A stretch of 64,000 bases of DNA from positions 100,504-164,503 of the forward strand of contig WRLP01000003.1 of the NCBI GenBank assembly GCA_009777535.1, in the 5' to 3' direction. Below are positions 42,395 through 52,200 of this stretch, in pieces. Made by a program: the position numbers and the translations under genes. The notes beneath the pieces were generated by a model. The model had not been told where the DNA came from. It saw only the letters and a list, made by a program, of their open reading frames with translations, and searched no databases. The DNA comes from Treponema sp. (GTDB lineage: Bacteria; Spirochaetota; Spirochaetia; Treponematales; Breznakiellaceae). Each line of letters opens with the position of its first letter. Position 1 is the first letter of the stretch.

Positions 42395-44170
42395 ATGAGT
42401 AAACGGTACAGGTTTCTAATTGTCCTTATTGTAATGGCAGTATGTTTTGTGTTTCTTTTGCCTACAATAAGGTGGCACTTTTTGACCCCCAGGGACGAGC
42501 AGTCCCTGGCGATGGAATCCAGGCAGGCAATCAGGTCTTACGCCTCCAGAACCGCCCAGGCTGATATGCAGAGGCTTTTGGATGCTGCGCGTAACGGTGA
42601 AGATGTCCCGCAAGATCTTTCATTTATCACCGCTCAGGCTAAAAAACTGTATAAAAACAGCAAGCAGCCGGTTCCCAGAACAATGGACGCCAGGCTGGCG
42701 CTCCAGGCTTTTTCCAGCAGAAGGGAAGTGTTAGACGCCATCGAGACAAAGTACCGTGATGATATTTTTGCCCTTAAGGATTTGCAGGGCAGTGCGGTTA
42801 AACTCGGCCTGGATCTTTCCGGCGGGTTAAGCATTGTTTTACAGGCAAATCTTGCCTCGCTGCAGGAAAGACTGGGCCGCTCCCTGAATGATGACGACAG
42901 GGTCGATGCCATGAACAGGGCTCTGGAAGTTCTGAACAGCCGCATAGACCGCTTTGGTCTTACAGAGCCTGTTATCCGCCGGCAGGGGTCGGATCAGATT
43001 TATGTGGAAATTCCGGGAACTTCCGATCCTGAACGCATTAACGATATTATAATGGGCAAGGGAAGCCTCGCCTTCCACATGGAAGATACAGAGGCGACAG
43101 ATGCTTTCACAAACTATTACCGCATGAATCCGACGACTACCTTTGATGCCAGCGGAAACCTGATCGATCCTACGATCATTCCGTCTGACGTAATGATCCT
43201 TGGCTTTTATGTAAAGGATCGCTACGGACTTGATGAGCAGGACAGGAATCTCGACGGCTCGCTTCGCTACGTAGCGGTAAAGAAGGAAGTGGGTCTGGAC
43301 GGCAACCATATTCAGGAAGCCATTGTCGAGCGCGGTAACTGGGATGGAAAGCCGGAGGTTACTTTCAGGCTGGATAGTGAGGGCGGTGAAATTTTCTATA
43401 GATTGACATCCGCAAATGTAGACAAGGTTCTAACCATCGTGCTGGACGACAAGGTAAAATCACGCGCTACAATCCAAACAGCAATCCGTGATGCGGTGCG
43501 TCTTACGGGATTTGGCATGGAAGAAGCCGAGAATATCGCGCTCATTCTAAGAACAGCGGCCCTGCCGGTGGAGCTCGAGGTTGCCAGTCAGCAGAGTATC
43601 GGCGCTTCGATGGGGGAAGATGTTATAAGGCAGGGGCTTTATGCGCTCCTGGGCGGTGTTGCTGCGGTTCTGATTTTTATGGTTGCCTATTACAGAGTTG
43701 CCGGGTTGAACGCCGTCGTTGCGCAGATACTCAATTTTTACATAATGTTCGGCGTGCTTTCGGCGCTTAATTTTACACTGACCCTGCCTGCCATAGCAGG
43801 TTTCATACTGACCATCGGCATGGCGGTTGACTCCAGCGTTATCATCTTTGAGCGCATGAAGGAAGAAATGCGCCTTGGCAAGGGCCGCAAGGCAATCATT
43901 GAAATGGGCTTTGACAAAGCCTTCTGGGCCATTATGGACTCAAATATTACAACATTTATCGCTGCCCTGTTTCTTTCCCAGCTTGGTTCCGGCCCCATCA
44001 AGGGTTTTGCGGTAACACTCTCAATTGGCGTGTTCTCTTCGGTTTTCACAGCCCTGTTCGTGTCGCGGCTTATTTTTGATTTTAGCACCGATGTTCTGCG
44101 CAGTAAGAAACTTTCTGTTACCTGGTCAAAAATGCGAAGTGAAGGCGAAACCGCAAAGGGGATTATCTGA
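42395..44170 (+). CDS. secD: Protein-export membrane protein SecD
   Basis: 591 aa. An N-terminal membrane helix is followed by a periplasmic region with VKLGLDLSGGLSIVLQ and EVLNSRIDRFGLTEPVIRRQGSDQIYVEIPG. The six-helix C-terminal part has GFILTIGMAVDSSVIIFERMKEE. SecD and SecF use the proton-motive force to pull exported proteins from the translocon. GGAG lies 9 nt before the ATG. The stop overlaps the secF start by 1 bp. Confidence 0.97.
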   Translation: MSKRYRFLIVLIVMAVCFVFLLPTIRWHFLTPRDEQSLAMESRQAIRSYASRTAQADMQRLLDAARNGEDVPQDLSFITAQAKKLYKNSKQPVPRTMDARLALQAFSSRREVLDAIETKYRDDIFALKDLQGSAVKLGLDLSGGLSIVLQANLASLQERLGRSLNDDDRVDAMNRALEVLNSRIDRFGLTEPVIRRQGSDQIYVEIPGTSDPERINDIIMGKGSLAFHMEDTEATDAFTNYYRMNPTTTFDASGNLIDPTIIPSDVMILGFYVKDRYGLDEQDRNLDGSLRYVAVKKEVGLDGNHIQEAIVERGNWDGKPEVTFRLDSEGGEIFYRLTSANVDKVLTIVLDDKVKSRATIQTAIRDAVRLTGFGMEEAENIALILRTAALPVELEVASQQSIGASMGEDVIRQGLYALLGGVAAVLIFMVAYYRVAGLNAVVAQILNFYIMFGVLSALNFTLTLPAIAGFILTIGMAVDSSVIIFERMKEEMRLGKGRKAIIEMGFDKAFWAIMDSNITTFIAALFLSQLGSGPIKGFAVTLSIGVFSSVFTALFVSRLIFDFSTDVLRSKKLSVTWSKMRSEGETAKGII

Positions 44171-45399
44171 TGAAAAAGGTTATTCAGTTTTCAAGGTTTT
44201 TTCTTCCTGCGGCGGTATTGTCTGCCCTTATCTGTGCTTTTGGCATTTCAGGATATTTTATTAATAAAGGTTTTAATCTTGGCGTGGATTTCCAGGCCGG
44301 CCTTATTCAGGAAATACAGGTTGCGCCGTCGGCTTTTTCATTGACCTGGTCGGGTACGGGCAGCGCCATTCTTTCTTTTGACCGCTCGAACCTTTACATT
44401 GTTGTTTCCGGAGCGGGCATAGAAAACAGGACGCATAATTTTAATTTTAACGAATTCAGAACGATCAACGACCTGGCGCAGGAAATGATGTTGCAGGTGG
44501 AGGGTATCAGTGTTAATTTTAGCGCCCGCCCGGATATAAATTCCCAATGGCTGCTGTTCAGTACGCAGGGGAATCCATATTTGGGAAGCGATATTCCCTA
44601 TGTCGTTCACTATCTCGATCCGGCGGCCCCACCCATTCAAATAACTGAAGTAAGGGAGGCAATGATCAGCCTTGGCCAGGGTGTTTCGGTGCAAAATATC
44701 GGACGGCCTTCTGACCGGCACTTTATGGTACGGGTAGAAGACAAGGAAGAGGGAGGCGTCAGAGCGGAACAGATTACAAGGATGCTGGAAACATATTTTG
44801 GCTCAGGCGAAGTGGCTGTGCTTCGTTCCGATTATGTCGGCTCACGTTTTTCGAAAGACCTTACCGATCAGGCCGGAATCCTGATGGCTCTGACTCTTGT
44901 TTTAATTCTGATATACTCAACCATCAGGTTTAAGCTTCAGTATGCCATCGGTGCGGTAATCGGCATTCTGCATGATGCCATTATCATAGTGGCCTTTGTG
45001 GTTTGGACAAGAATGGAATTCACAACCAGTACCATTGCGGCAATTCTTACCATTCTCGGTTATTCGATTAATAATACCGTTGTTGTTTTTGACAGGATTA
45101 GGGAAACCAGAAAGATCTACTCCGATGATGCCTATGTTGATGTGCTGAACCGCTCTTTGACGGCGACGCTGAACCGCACGATTATTACAACGCTGACTAC
45201 CATGCTGGCGGTTTTATCCCTTTATATTTTTACCACCGGCTCGATGAAGGACTTTGCCCTCGCATTGATGGTCGGCATGATTTCCGGTGTGTATACAACT
45301 ACTTTTATTTCTTCGGGATTCACTTATTTTTGGGAAAAAAGAAGGGCCGAAAGGGAGAAACGCAAGAAGACTGCATTACCGGCCAAAGCAAAAGCCTAA
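44170..45399 (+). CDS. secF: Protein-export membrane protein SecF
   Basis: 409 aa. The first helix is followed by KGFNLGVDFQAGLIQEI and a periplasmic domain longer than in E. coli SecF (323 aa). The membrane part has AAILTILGYSINNTVVVFDRIRET and LNRTIITTLTTML. It forms a complex with the SecD encoded just upstream. The last 20 residues are very basic. Confidence 0.96.
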   Translation: MKKVIQFSRFFLPAAVLSALICAFGISGYFINKGFNLGVDFQAGLIQEIQVAPSAFSLTWSGTGSAILSFDRSNLYIVVSGAGIENRTHNFNFNEFRTINDLAQEMMLQVEGISVNFSARPDINSQWLLFSTQGNPYLGSDIPYVVHYLDPAAPPIQITEVREAMISLGQGVSVQNIGRPSDRHFMVRVEDKEEGGVRAEQITRMLETYFGSGEVAVLRSDYVGSRFSKDLTDQAGILMALTLVLILIYSTIRFKLQYAIGAVIGILHDAIIIVAFVVWTRMEFTTSTIAAILTILGYSINNTVVVFDRIRETRKIYSDDAYVDVLNRSLTATLNRTIITTLTTMLAVLSLYIFTTGSMKDFALALMVGMISGVYTTTFISSGFTYFWEKRRAEREKRKKTALPAKAKA

Positions 45400-45411
45400 G
45401 AACAGTGTGTA

Positions 45412-46314
45412 ATGGAAGTAATCCGCGCCGCTTTTTTGGGCTTCTGCATGGGGGTGCGGCGGGCTGTTGAGTTGGCTGTCGCCGAAGCAGAGCATGCCGG
45501 CGGCGCACCGTCTGCCGCCAAAGGGCGGGTCTATACACTGGGCCCGCTGATTCACAACCCCAGGGTGTTATCCGATCTTGAAAACCTTGGTGTGGAAATC
45601 CTGAAAAACCCAAGCCGGCAGCTTGCCCATGATGCCCCCGATGGTTCTACCCTTATTATCCGCGCCCATGGAATAACGTGCAGCCTTGAAGAAGACCTTC
45701 GAAGCAGGGGGTACCGCGTTGTTGACGCAACCTGCCCACGGGTCAAGGCCAGCCAGCTTGCGGCAAAAAAACTTACAGAAGCCGGCTGCCGGCTTTTTTT
45801 GGCCGGCGAAGCCAGCCATGCCGAGATTGAAGGCATCGTTAGTTATGCAGGGGCTGGCTTTTGCGAAGTTGTAGAAAATGCCGAAGAAGCGCAGACCGCA
45901 GCCGCAAAACTTTACGAAAGGGAAAAAGATGCACGGACTGCCCTTATCGGCCAAACGACAATTTCCCCGGAGGAATACGTCGCCGTAGGGGAGGCAATTA
46001 AAAAATATTTCCCCGCGCTGGAAATTGTTCCGACAATCTGCGCCGCTACAAGGGATCGCCTGCAGTCACTGGAGGAATTGCTTGAAAAAGTTGACGCTGT
46101 CATCATCGCCGGCGGCAGGGAATCGGCCAACACACGGCGGCTTCTTGCAATGGCGCATAACAGCGGCAAGCCCTGTGTAATCGCCGAATCGGCGAAGGAT
46201 ATACCTATGGTTTTATATGCCTTTGAAACGGTCGGCCTTGCCGCCGGCGCTTCTACCCCAGATTCGGTTATCGAAGAGATTGAGAGGGAGCTTAAAACCG
46301 CAGTTCCCCGGTGA
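45412..46314 (+). CDS. ispH: 4-hydroxy-3-methylbut-2-enyl diphosphate reductase
   Basis: 300 aa. GFCMGVRRAVELA at the start, LGPLIHNPRVL, IIRAHGI, DATCPRV and GQTTISPEEY follow the IspH pattern. Three cysteines for the iron-sulfur cluster are present in GFC, DATCPRV and PTICAATRDR. It makes IPP and DMAPP in the last step of the non-mevalonate pathway. It starts 12 bp after secF and converges with birA, overlapping its 3' end by 23 bp. Confidence 0.95.
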   Translation: MEVIRAAFLGFCMGVRRAVELAVAEAEHAGGAPSAAKGRVYTLGPLIHNPRVLSDLENLGVEILKNPSRQLAHDAPDGSTLIIRAHGITCSLEEDLRSRGYRVVDATCPRVKASQLAAKKLTEAGCRLFLAGEASHAEIEGIVSYAGAGFCEVVENAEEAQTAAAKLYEREKDARTALIGQTTISPEEYVAVGEAIKKYFPALEIVPTICAATRDRLQSLEELLEKVDAVIIAGGRESANTRRLLAMAHNSGKPCVIAESAKDIPMVLYAFETVGLAAGASTPDSVIEEIERELKTAVPR

Positions 46315-47044
46315 CAAAAGACCTAGCCCCGCCTTCGCCCTCGATTAAAAGCTCCCCGCCATCGCCGATGCCGGCAAGGCGGCCGTGGAACTCCGTGCCA
46401 CAGCCGGCGGCGCCTTCTGCGAAAATAACCGGCTCGCCCATTTTATAAAGGCGCCCGCTAAGGCGGCTTTTCCAGTCTGCCCCTTTCAGCTCCCTGTAAA
46501 ACTTACCCAAAAATATTTCCAGCAGGACAAAACGCTCTTCTGCGCAAATGTCCCTTTGCAGGGCAAGGGACAGGCTTGCCGCCTTTTCGCGTAACTCATC
46601 GGCGAATTGTTTTTGCGCGACATTTACCCCTATGCCTATAAACACGGCCGCGCCGTCGGCCTCTGTAAGTATGCCGGCGGCTTTTTTGGAATCGAGCATG
46701 ATGTCGTTAGGCCATTTGATTAAAACTCTTCCTGCGAGGGCAGGGGCAAAATCTTCGATTGCTTCGGCAAGGGCAAGGCCGGCGCGCAGGGTAAGGGCAG
46801 GGGGGATCGCTTCGGCGCCGTTATAGCGAAGAATTATTGTAAAGGCAAGATTTATCTTTTTATCCATTAACCAGGGGCGTCCCCGAATGCGGCCGCGCCC
46901 TGCTGTCTGAAAATCAGCGGTTATAACTGTCCCATGCGCGGCGCCTGCGGCAGCCAGGCTGCGGGCAGTATCCATGGTACTGGCAACGGTTTCTTCGTGG
47001 TACACCGGCGCGCCGAAGGGGTTTGTGATTTGCAGGGTGTTCAT
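46292..47044 (-). CDS. birA: Biotin-[acetyl-CoA-carboxylase] ligase without HTH
   Basis: 250 aa. STMDTARSLAA, TADFQTAGRGRIRGRPW and IKWPNDIMLDSKKAAGILTE give the biotin-AMP forming core. A small C-terminal domain follows. The DNA-binding domain of bifunctional BirA is missing, so it attaches biotin to carboxyl carriers but does not regulate biotin genes. It lies 3 bp after thrH and is convergent with ispH. Confidence 0.93.
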   Translation of the reverse strand: MNTLQITNPFGAPVYHEETVASTMDTARSLAAAGAAHGTVITADFQTAGRGRIRGRPWLMDKKINLAFTIILRYNGAEAIPPALTLRAGLALAEAIEDFAPALAGRVLIKWPNDIMLDSKKAAGILTEADGAAVFIGIGVNVAQKQFADELREKAASLSLALQRDICAEERFVLLEIFLGKFYRELKGADWKSRLSGRLYKMGEPVIFAEGAAGCGTEFHGRLAGIGDGGELLIEGEGGARSFVTGELRF

Positions 47045-47047
47045 GGT

Positions 47048-47650
47048 TTAATTCAAAAATTTATCAATTTCCGCCAGCAGTTCATCGAAGGTATCTACGC
47101 AGGGAATGTGCGCATAATCTTTTCGAATGGCCTCTGGGGCGCGGAACAGGCAGCCGCAGCCGGCTTCGCGGATCATGTCCAAATCGTTAAAGGAATCTCC
47201 TGCGGCAAAGACCTGCATATTAAGCGACTTAAATGCCCTTACCGCTTCGCGTTTGCCGTTCTGCTGCCGCAGCCTGTAGCCTGTAACAGTGCCGTCTGCG
47301 GCAACTTCCAGTGTGTTGCAAAAAAGCGTGGGATGCGAAAGTTTTGCCATAAGCGGCCCTGCGAATTGATCATAAGTATCCGAAAGAATCACAAGCTGGG
47401 TACGCTGGCGCAGGTCGCGGGTAAAATCAACAGCACCGGGAAGCGGTTCCATGCCCTGTATTACCCGCTGAATATCAGCAAGTTTTAAATTATTTTTTTT
47501 AAGCAGATCGATGCGGAACTTCATCAACTTGTCGTAATCCGGCTCATCGCGTGTGGTGCGCCGCAGTTCAGGAATTCCCGTTGCTTCGGAAAACGCAATC
47601 CATATTTCAGGGACAAGCACCCCTTCCAAATCAAGACAAACCAGTTTCAT
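47048..47650 (-). CDS. thrH: ThrH-type phosphoserine/homoserine phosphatase
   Basis: 200 aa. HAD-family motif I is DLEGVLVPEIW (first Asp is the nucleophile; ThrH has Glu in place of the second Asp). Motif II is VILSDTYDQF and motif IV is AAGDSFNDLDM. ThrH removes phosphate from phosphoserine and can pass it to homoserine. The start has no ribosome site and sits 6 nt after a TAATGT -10. birA follows, so the two genes likely share the transcript. Confidence 0.93.
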   Translation of the reverse strand: MKLVCLDLEGVLVPEIWIAFSEATGIPELRRTTRDEPDYDKLMKFRIDLLKKNNLKLADIQRVIQGMEPLPGAVDFTRDLRQRTQLVILSDTYDQFAGPLMAKLSHPTLFCNTLEVAADGTVTGYRLRQQNGKREAVRAFKSLNMQVFAAGDSFNDLDMIREAGCGCLFRAPEAIRKDYAHIPCVDTFDELLAEIDKFLN

Positions 47651-47656
47651 GTAAAA

Positions 47657-47685
47657 ACATTATCCCATGAACAGATAAAAGGCAA
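47657..47685 (-). promoter_or_regulatory. Leaderless promoter of thrH-birA
   Basis: On the minus strand TTGCCT (47680-47685), 17 bp, then TAATGT (47657-47662), then 6 nt to the ATG at 47650. Confidence 0.6.
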
Positions 47686-47715
47686 GCGTAATCATTGTCC
47701 TGTATTATCCCAAAG

Positions 47716-47907
47716 TTACACGGTTGCGTGCTTAATCTGCTCTGCTATTAAAAAATTATCGGCTTCGTATACTGGTTTTGGTTCTTTAATAAGACACATC
47801 TCATCAAATTCGCGCATTCGCTCGTCGCTTATTATTCCTAATTGGTGCATGCCCATCATATCTTCGTGAATAACCTGCAATGCTTCGCTCTGATACCTGT
47901 TTTTCAT
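47716..47907 (-). CDS. Antitoxin-like protein lacking a helix-turn-helix
   Basis: 63 aa. The N-terminal part (SEALQVIHEDMMGMHQLG, then ERMREFDEMCL) matches the start of HigA-like antitoxins that normally continue into an HTH domain. Here the protein ends about 24 residues later without it. A good ribosome site (AAGGAG) precedes the ATG. It follows the RelE/HigB-like toxin gene by 11 bp, the toxin-first order of hig loci. It may still bind the toxin but is unlikely to repress the promoter itself. Confidence 0.7.
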   Translation of the reverse strand: MKNRYQSEALQVIHEDMMGMHQLGIISDERMREFDEMCLIKEPKPVYEADNFLIAEQIKHATV

Positions 47908-47918
47908 GGTTTCTCTCC

Positions 47919-48281
47919 TTACAATTCGACTATCTGTCCGTTTTTTATACGCTCGTCTAGGTGCTCGGCCGTCATAGATAAATACTCTTTCGCAGCTTCC
48001 TTAAACACTTGCAGTTCCTTACTGCTGATATTGCTTCTGTCTGATTTTGTAAATCCATAAACATAAAAAGTCCGATAACCGCTCCTGAAAAGTACTATTA
48101 CACGATAGCCGCCTGCTTTTCCTTCACCTGGACGGGCAAGCCGCATTTTATAAACCCCTCCGCCTAAATAGGCATCGGTCTGTTTCGTCTCAAGCTGATT
48201 TACCAATTCCCTTAATTCACCGTCCGTAATACCCCCTTTTGCAGCAAAACGGGCAAACCAAGTATTCTTGAAAATCCGCAC
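47919..48281 (-). CDS. RelE/HigB-type toxin
   Basis: 120 aa from the GTG at 48281. This start gives VRIFKNTWFARFAAKGGI, the normal beginning of the family (YgjN/DUF1044-like). The frame opens 12 codons earlier with a TTG, but those codons contain the promoter. The core GGGVYKMRLARPGEGKAGGYR and YRTFYVYGFTKSDRSNIS is typical of the RelE fold that cuts mRNA on the ribosome. It is paired with the short antitoxin-like gene downstream. Confidence 0.85.
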   Translation of the reverse strand: MRIFKNTWFARFAAKGGITDGELRELVNQLETKQTDAYLGGGVYKMRLARPGEGKAGGYRVIVLFRSGYRTFYVYGFTKSDRSNISSKELQVFKEAAKEYLSMTAEHLDERIKNGQIVEL

Positions 48282-48287
48282 AAATAA

Positions 48288-48317
48288 ATAATAGCATATT
48301 TTCCCCTGTATTACCAA
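48288..48317 (-). promoter_or_regulatory. Leaderless promoter of the HigB-like toxin gene
   Basis: On the minus strand TTGGTA (48312-48317), 18 bp, then TATTAT (48288-48293), then 6 nt to the GTG at 48281. The family N-terminus independently supports this GTG as the start. Confidence 0.65.
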
Positions 48318-48353
48318 TCACCGATAATTAACAATAAGGGCACCTGACGCTAT

Positions 48354-49244
48354 CTAAATTATTCTTTTTAGCACATGGTCGTTCTGGCGCCAGTCTTTTC
48401 CGGTTTTTACCCGCAGGTCGAGATCGATTTTCCAGTCGAATACCTGCTGCAGCTCTTTCAGGGCGGCAAGGCGGATTGCCTTGATCACTTCGCCGCCCCT
48501 GCCGACTACCATGCCTTTTTGGGATTCACGCTCCACCACGATGAACGCCCTGACCCACAACCTGCTTCCCGCAAGTTCGGCGTCGGCAATGTCCACGTAG
48601 AGGCAGTGCGGCAGTTCCTGGCGCAGGCGGTTGATTGCCTGTTCGCGGATTATTTCGGAAATACGGAATGTTACTTCCTGATCGGTGTAACACTCTCCCT
48701 CATAAAGCCTCTCGCCCTGCGGCGCCATGGCGTATAACGCATCGAGAAGTTTGCCTGTGCCTGCGCCGGTTTTTGCGGAAACGGGAAAACAGAGGGACGG
48801 CGGCAGGGCGGGAAGCTGCCGGCACAGAAATTCCATTGTGCGCCCTGTATCCGCGCTGCGAAGGTCTGTTTTATTAACGGCGGCGACGGTTTTGCCGGCA
48901 ATGGGAGCGAGCAATTCTGCTATTGCCTGTTCTTCTGCGCCGCCCTCGCGGGAAGCGTCCAGAACATACAGGACGATGTCGGCGCTTTCCAGTGCGCGAG
49001 CAGACACTTCCATCAGTTTTTTGTTCAATTTTTTTTCGGAGTTATGGCGGCCGGGAGTATCAACAAAAACAAGCTGCCCCTGCGGCCGGTTTACGATGCC
49101 GCGGATTGCGTTACGCGTTGTCTGCGGCACCGGGCTTACAATTGCGACTTTTTCGCCGCAGATTTGATTCATCAGCGTCGATTTTCCGGCGGAGGGGCGG
49201 CCGACCAGTGCGACAAAGGCGGCTTTCCCTGTTGTATCCGCCAT
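48354..49244 (-). CDS. era: GTPase Era
   Basis: 296 aa. The GTPase has G1 GRPSAGKST, G3 DTPGRH, G4 NKTD and a C-terminal KH domain (MVVGRGGEVIKAIRLAALKEL). Era binds the 16S rRNA 3' end and helps 30S assembly. The ATG overlaps the stop of the 13.3-kb gene upstream as TAATG, so translation can be coupled. No clear own promoter is visible in the last 80 bp of that gene. Confidence 0.97.
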   Translation of the reverse strand: MADTTGKAAFVALVGRPSAGKSTLMNQICGEKVAIVSPVPQTTRNAIRGIVNRPQGQLVFVDTPGRHNSEKKLNKKLMEVSARALESADIVLYVLDASREGGAEEQAIAELLAPIAGKTVAAVNKTDLRSADTGRTMEFLCRQLPALPPSLCFPVSAKTGAGTGKLLDALYAMAPQGERLYEGECYTDQEVTFRISEIIREQAINRLRQELPHCLYVDIADAELAGSRLWVRAFIVVERESQKGMVVGRGGEVIKAIRLAALKELQQVFDWKIDLDLRVKTGKDWRQNDHVLKRII

Positions 49245-52200
49245 TATCTTATAACCATGATCTTTCTGATCTCGTCGATGTCGGGGCCTACCACCCGGAC
49301 AAAATACATTCCGCGGGCGACCGCCCTGCCGGCATTATTCCTGCCGTTCCATGAATCTGTCCATTCACCGGCATCACGCTGATCATTTCTTCTTACCGAC
49401 CTTACAAGCGTTCCTTCCAGGGTGTAGATTTGCACCGTAACCCTGCCGGGCCTTACCATGTTGTAGCGTATAAAGGTACTCTCGTTGTTATCGGGATTAA
49501 TTACATTGTTAAGAACCGTGACGCCCCCGCGTTGCTGTGTTGTATCCTGAATGTCAAAACTGAAAGGCCGCACAAGCTGATACCAGTTGGACGGTACGGC
49601 TCCTGCCCTTGGAATGTCCAGGCGGGCAATGTACAGGTTTTGATCGCCGGGTGCACCGCTCAGGCGCAGAAGGAAATCGAGCTTGGAGCCGCTGGAGAAG
49701 CCGGGAATGTTCCTGCTTAATGTAAAATTAAACAACGGGGGATTTGCCGGCTGTGCGTTTATAAATGCTGTCCTTGTATTACCGGGAAGGCGGAAGAACA
49801 GCGCCGGATATTCTGATGCAGTCGGCAGCCAGGGCATGGGCGGCAGCCACAGGCCGCCTGAGTTTCTGCCCCTGGTTCCCTTTTCCCGTGGATCGCGCAG
49901 GTGTTCGGGAACATCCGCCGCATATACAAGATCGACGCCACGGCCGGCAAGGGCGGAACCAAGCCGCACCTGCAGTTCAATGTCGCGCGCTTGTAGATTT
50001 CCTGTGCCGTCGAACTGCCAGATAACGCCGGCATCAGCGCCGCTCTGCCCCCAGAATGTTCCGGCGGGAGCGCGGTTTCCGGAACCGGCGCTGTTACGCG
50101 CCCATACCGGCCAGGCGAAGTACCTGTCGGAATTAACAGTGTCCGGCGCTATCGAAACCAGTATGTCTGTCGATCTGCGGATAACTGCCGACGAAGCAAC
50201 AAAATTACCTGGAATTACCGATGCACCGGCACCCGATGCAAGATCGCTCATCATTTTTACTGTAAGCAGCCTGAACGGCGGAGTAAAAACATCTGTAAGC
50301 AAAACCGGAGCGCCATTGGCGTGAACGGCGGTATTATCATCGTGCACCCTGGCATATTCTGTGTAGCCCCAGTTAAGCGGGTATTTCGGTCGGTATACAT
50401 AACCGGAAGTTTCCAGCGGATCTGTCCATTCCATTGCCCGCTGGGCCTGATATGCCATATTATCCAGTACAAAGTAGCCGTTTGCCGGATTAAAGACGGC
50501 AGTGGTATCGTTATAAACCGGGTTCAGGGCGGCAAGTGTTTCTGTGTTATGCGAAGACACAAGGTCCAGCAGATATGCCAGGCCGCCGGCCGGCGAGCCT
50601 TCCAGCAGCCTTGCATTGGTTATGTACGAGGGAGCGCCGTTAAACGATTCTACGGGGGATTCTCCTGTAAGTGATACTACCGGTTTGGACATACGCACAT
50701 ACGTCTGCGGGTGTCCGGGCAGTGTAAGGGCGAACGCTATTCGCGCGGGAATTGTATCGAAGGGCGTCATTGGGGAATCCGTTTCCGGCCCGCCTGCCAG
50801 CGGCTGCCCCGTTACCCTTTCCATGAGCGAGCTGTTGCTGATTATGCTCCAGGACGGAGTATCTCCGTTATGCAATTCTTCCTTCGGCACAAGGTATATG
50901 TAAAATGAATCGTCATCGTCCGGCTCGAAAGTTTCCGTACTGACAAGAGCGTAGCCCTCGATTTCATAGCCTTCGACCCTTGCCCTGAAACCGGAAAAAT
51001 CACCGTTAAGGAATACGCTGCTCTGTACCCTGATTCGATCCAGCCTGCCGTCGCCGCTGCGGTTTTCCAGGAAGCTGTACAGAATTCTTTTTACTTCTGC
51101 AATTACTGCTTCAAACCAGTCGTAATTAAAATAGCCGGTGGTTGTATCCTGATCATAATATGGGAAGGCTTCCAGGCTCATTGCTGAAACATTAATCTGA
51201 ATGCGCTGATTGCGGGCATGGCTGAAAAATATTTTTGCATAGCCCAGGTTTTCCAGCGGGTATGTACCGGAAAATACATTGATGTTCCAGTATTTTTCCT
51301 GTTCTGCCGCCGATTCTGTTTTTAAGTCGGCCGGTGCGGGGTATGAAGGAATCCCGTCAAGGTGGCTGCCGGGCAATGCCGGCGGCGGAGCCGAAGATGA
51401 ATCGTAAATGTACGGCCAGCCGTTATCATCGGTTAATCTTGTTACGGTGATATAATTGCCGGCTGCACCGCGGATCGAAAATTTGCCGTTAAAATAATGC
51501 TGATCAGGATGCCTGGAGAATTGAATAACAGCGCCGCCTTCCGTACACTCGAATTCCTGCCAGATTGTATTGCCGGCAATTTCGAAAAATACGGAACTGG
51601 TATCGCCCGGCTCCTTCCTGAAAGATACCTTTCCGCCGCTGTCCTGCCTGAAGGCAAAGCCGGCCATTGATGGCGGGGAAGTAAGCGGCGGGGGTGGAAC
51701 AGAAGCGCCGGCATTTTCCCAGCGGGTATATTTTTTACCGGGCCCTGCCAGTCCCGCATACATTGCGATATTGTGCTGCCCCGCATCGAGCGCGCCGGGG
51801 GAATTAATCGTTACAGAGCCCCTGAACGAAAAAGTTTTCGCCGGTGAACTGGTAAGGGTGGTAATACCGCTTCTTACAACAAGACTGCCAAGGGGCTGGC
51901 CTGCTTCCAGGGTTTGGGCTGTTCCTTCCATTTCCAGAACAAGCTGCGGCAGGTCTCCGGTAAATTCCGCCCAGGTATTGCCGGCATCAATATCATAATC
52001 ACTTGAACCGCTCATATTGCCATGAATAAAGACATCTCCGCCTGCCCTTATTGCCGCTGTTCCGGTGTTTTCTATTTCGATTTTGGCCGCCGCTGATGTG
52101 CCCGCCAGATTAAGGTGGTTAACAATCAGGTTCGAGCCGCCGCCAAGTTTCAATGTGCCGTGGTAACCGGCAAAGCTGCCCGGCGCTGTACCGGTTCCCA

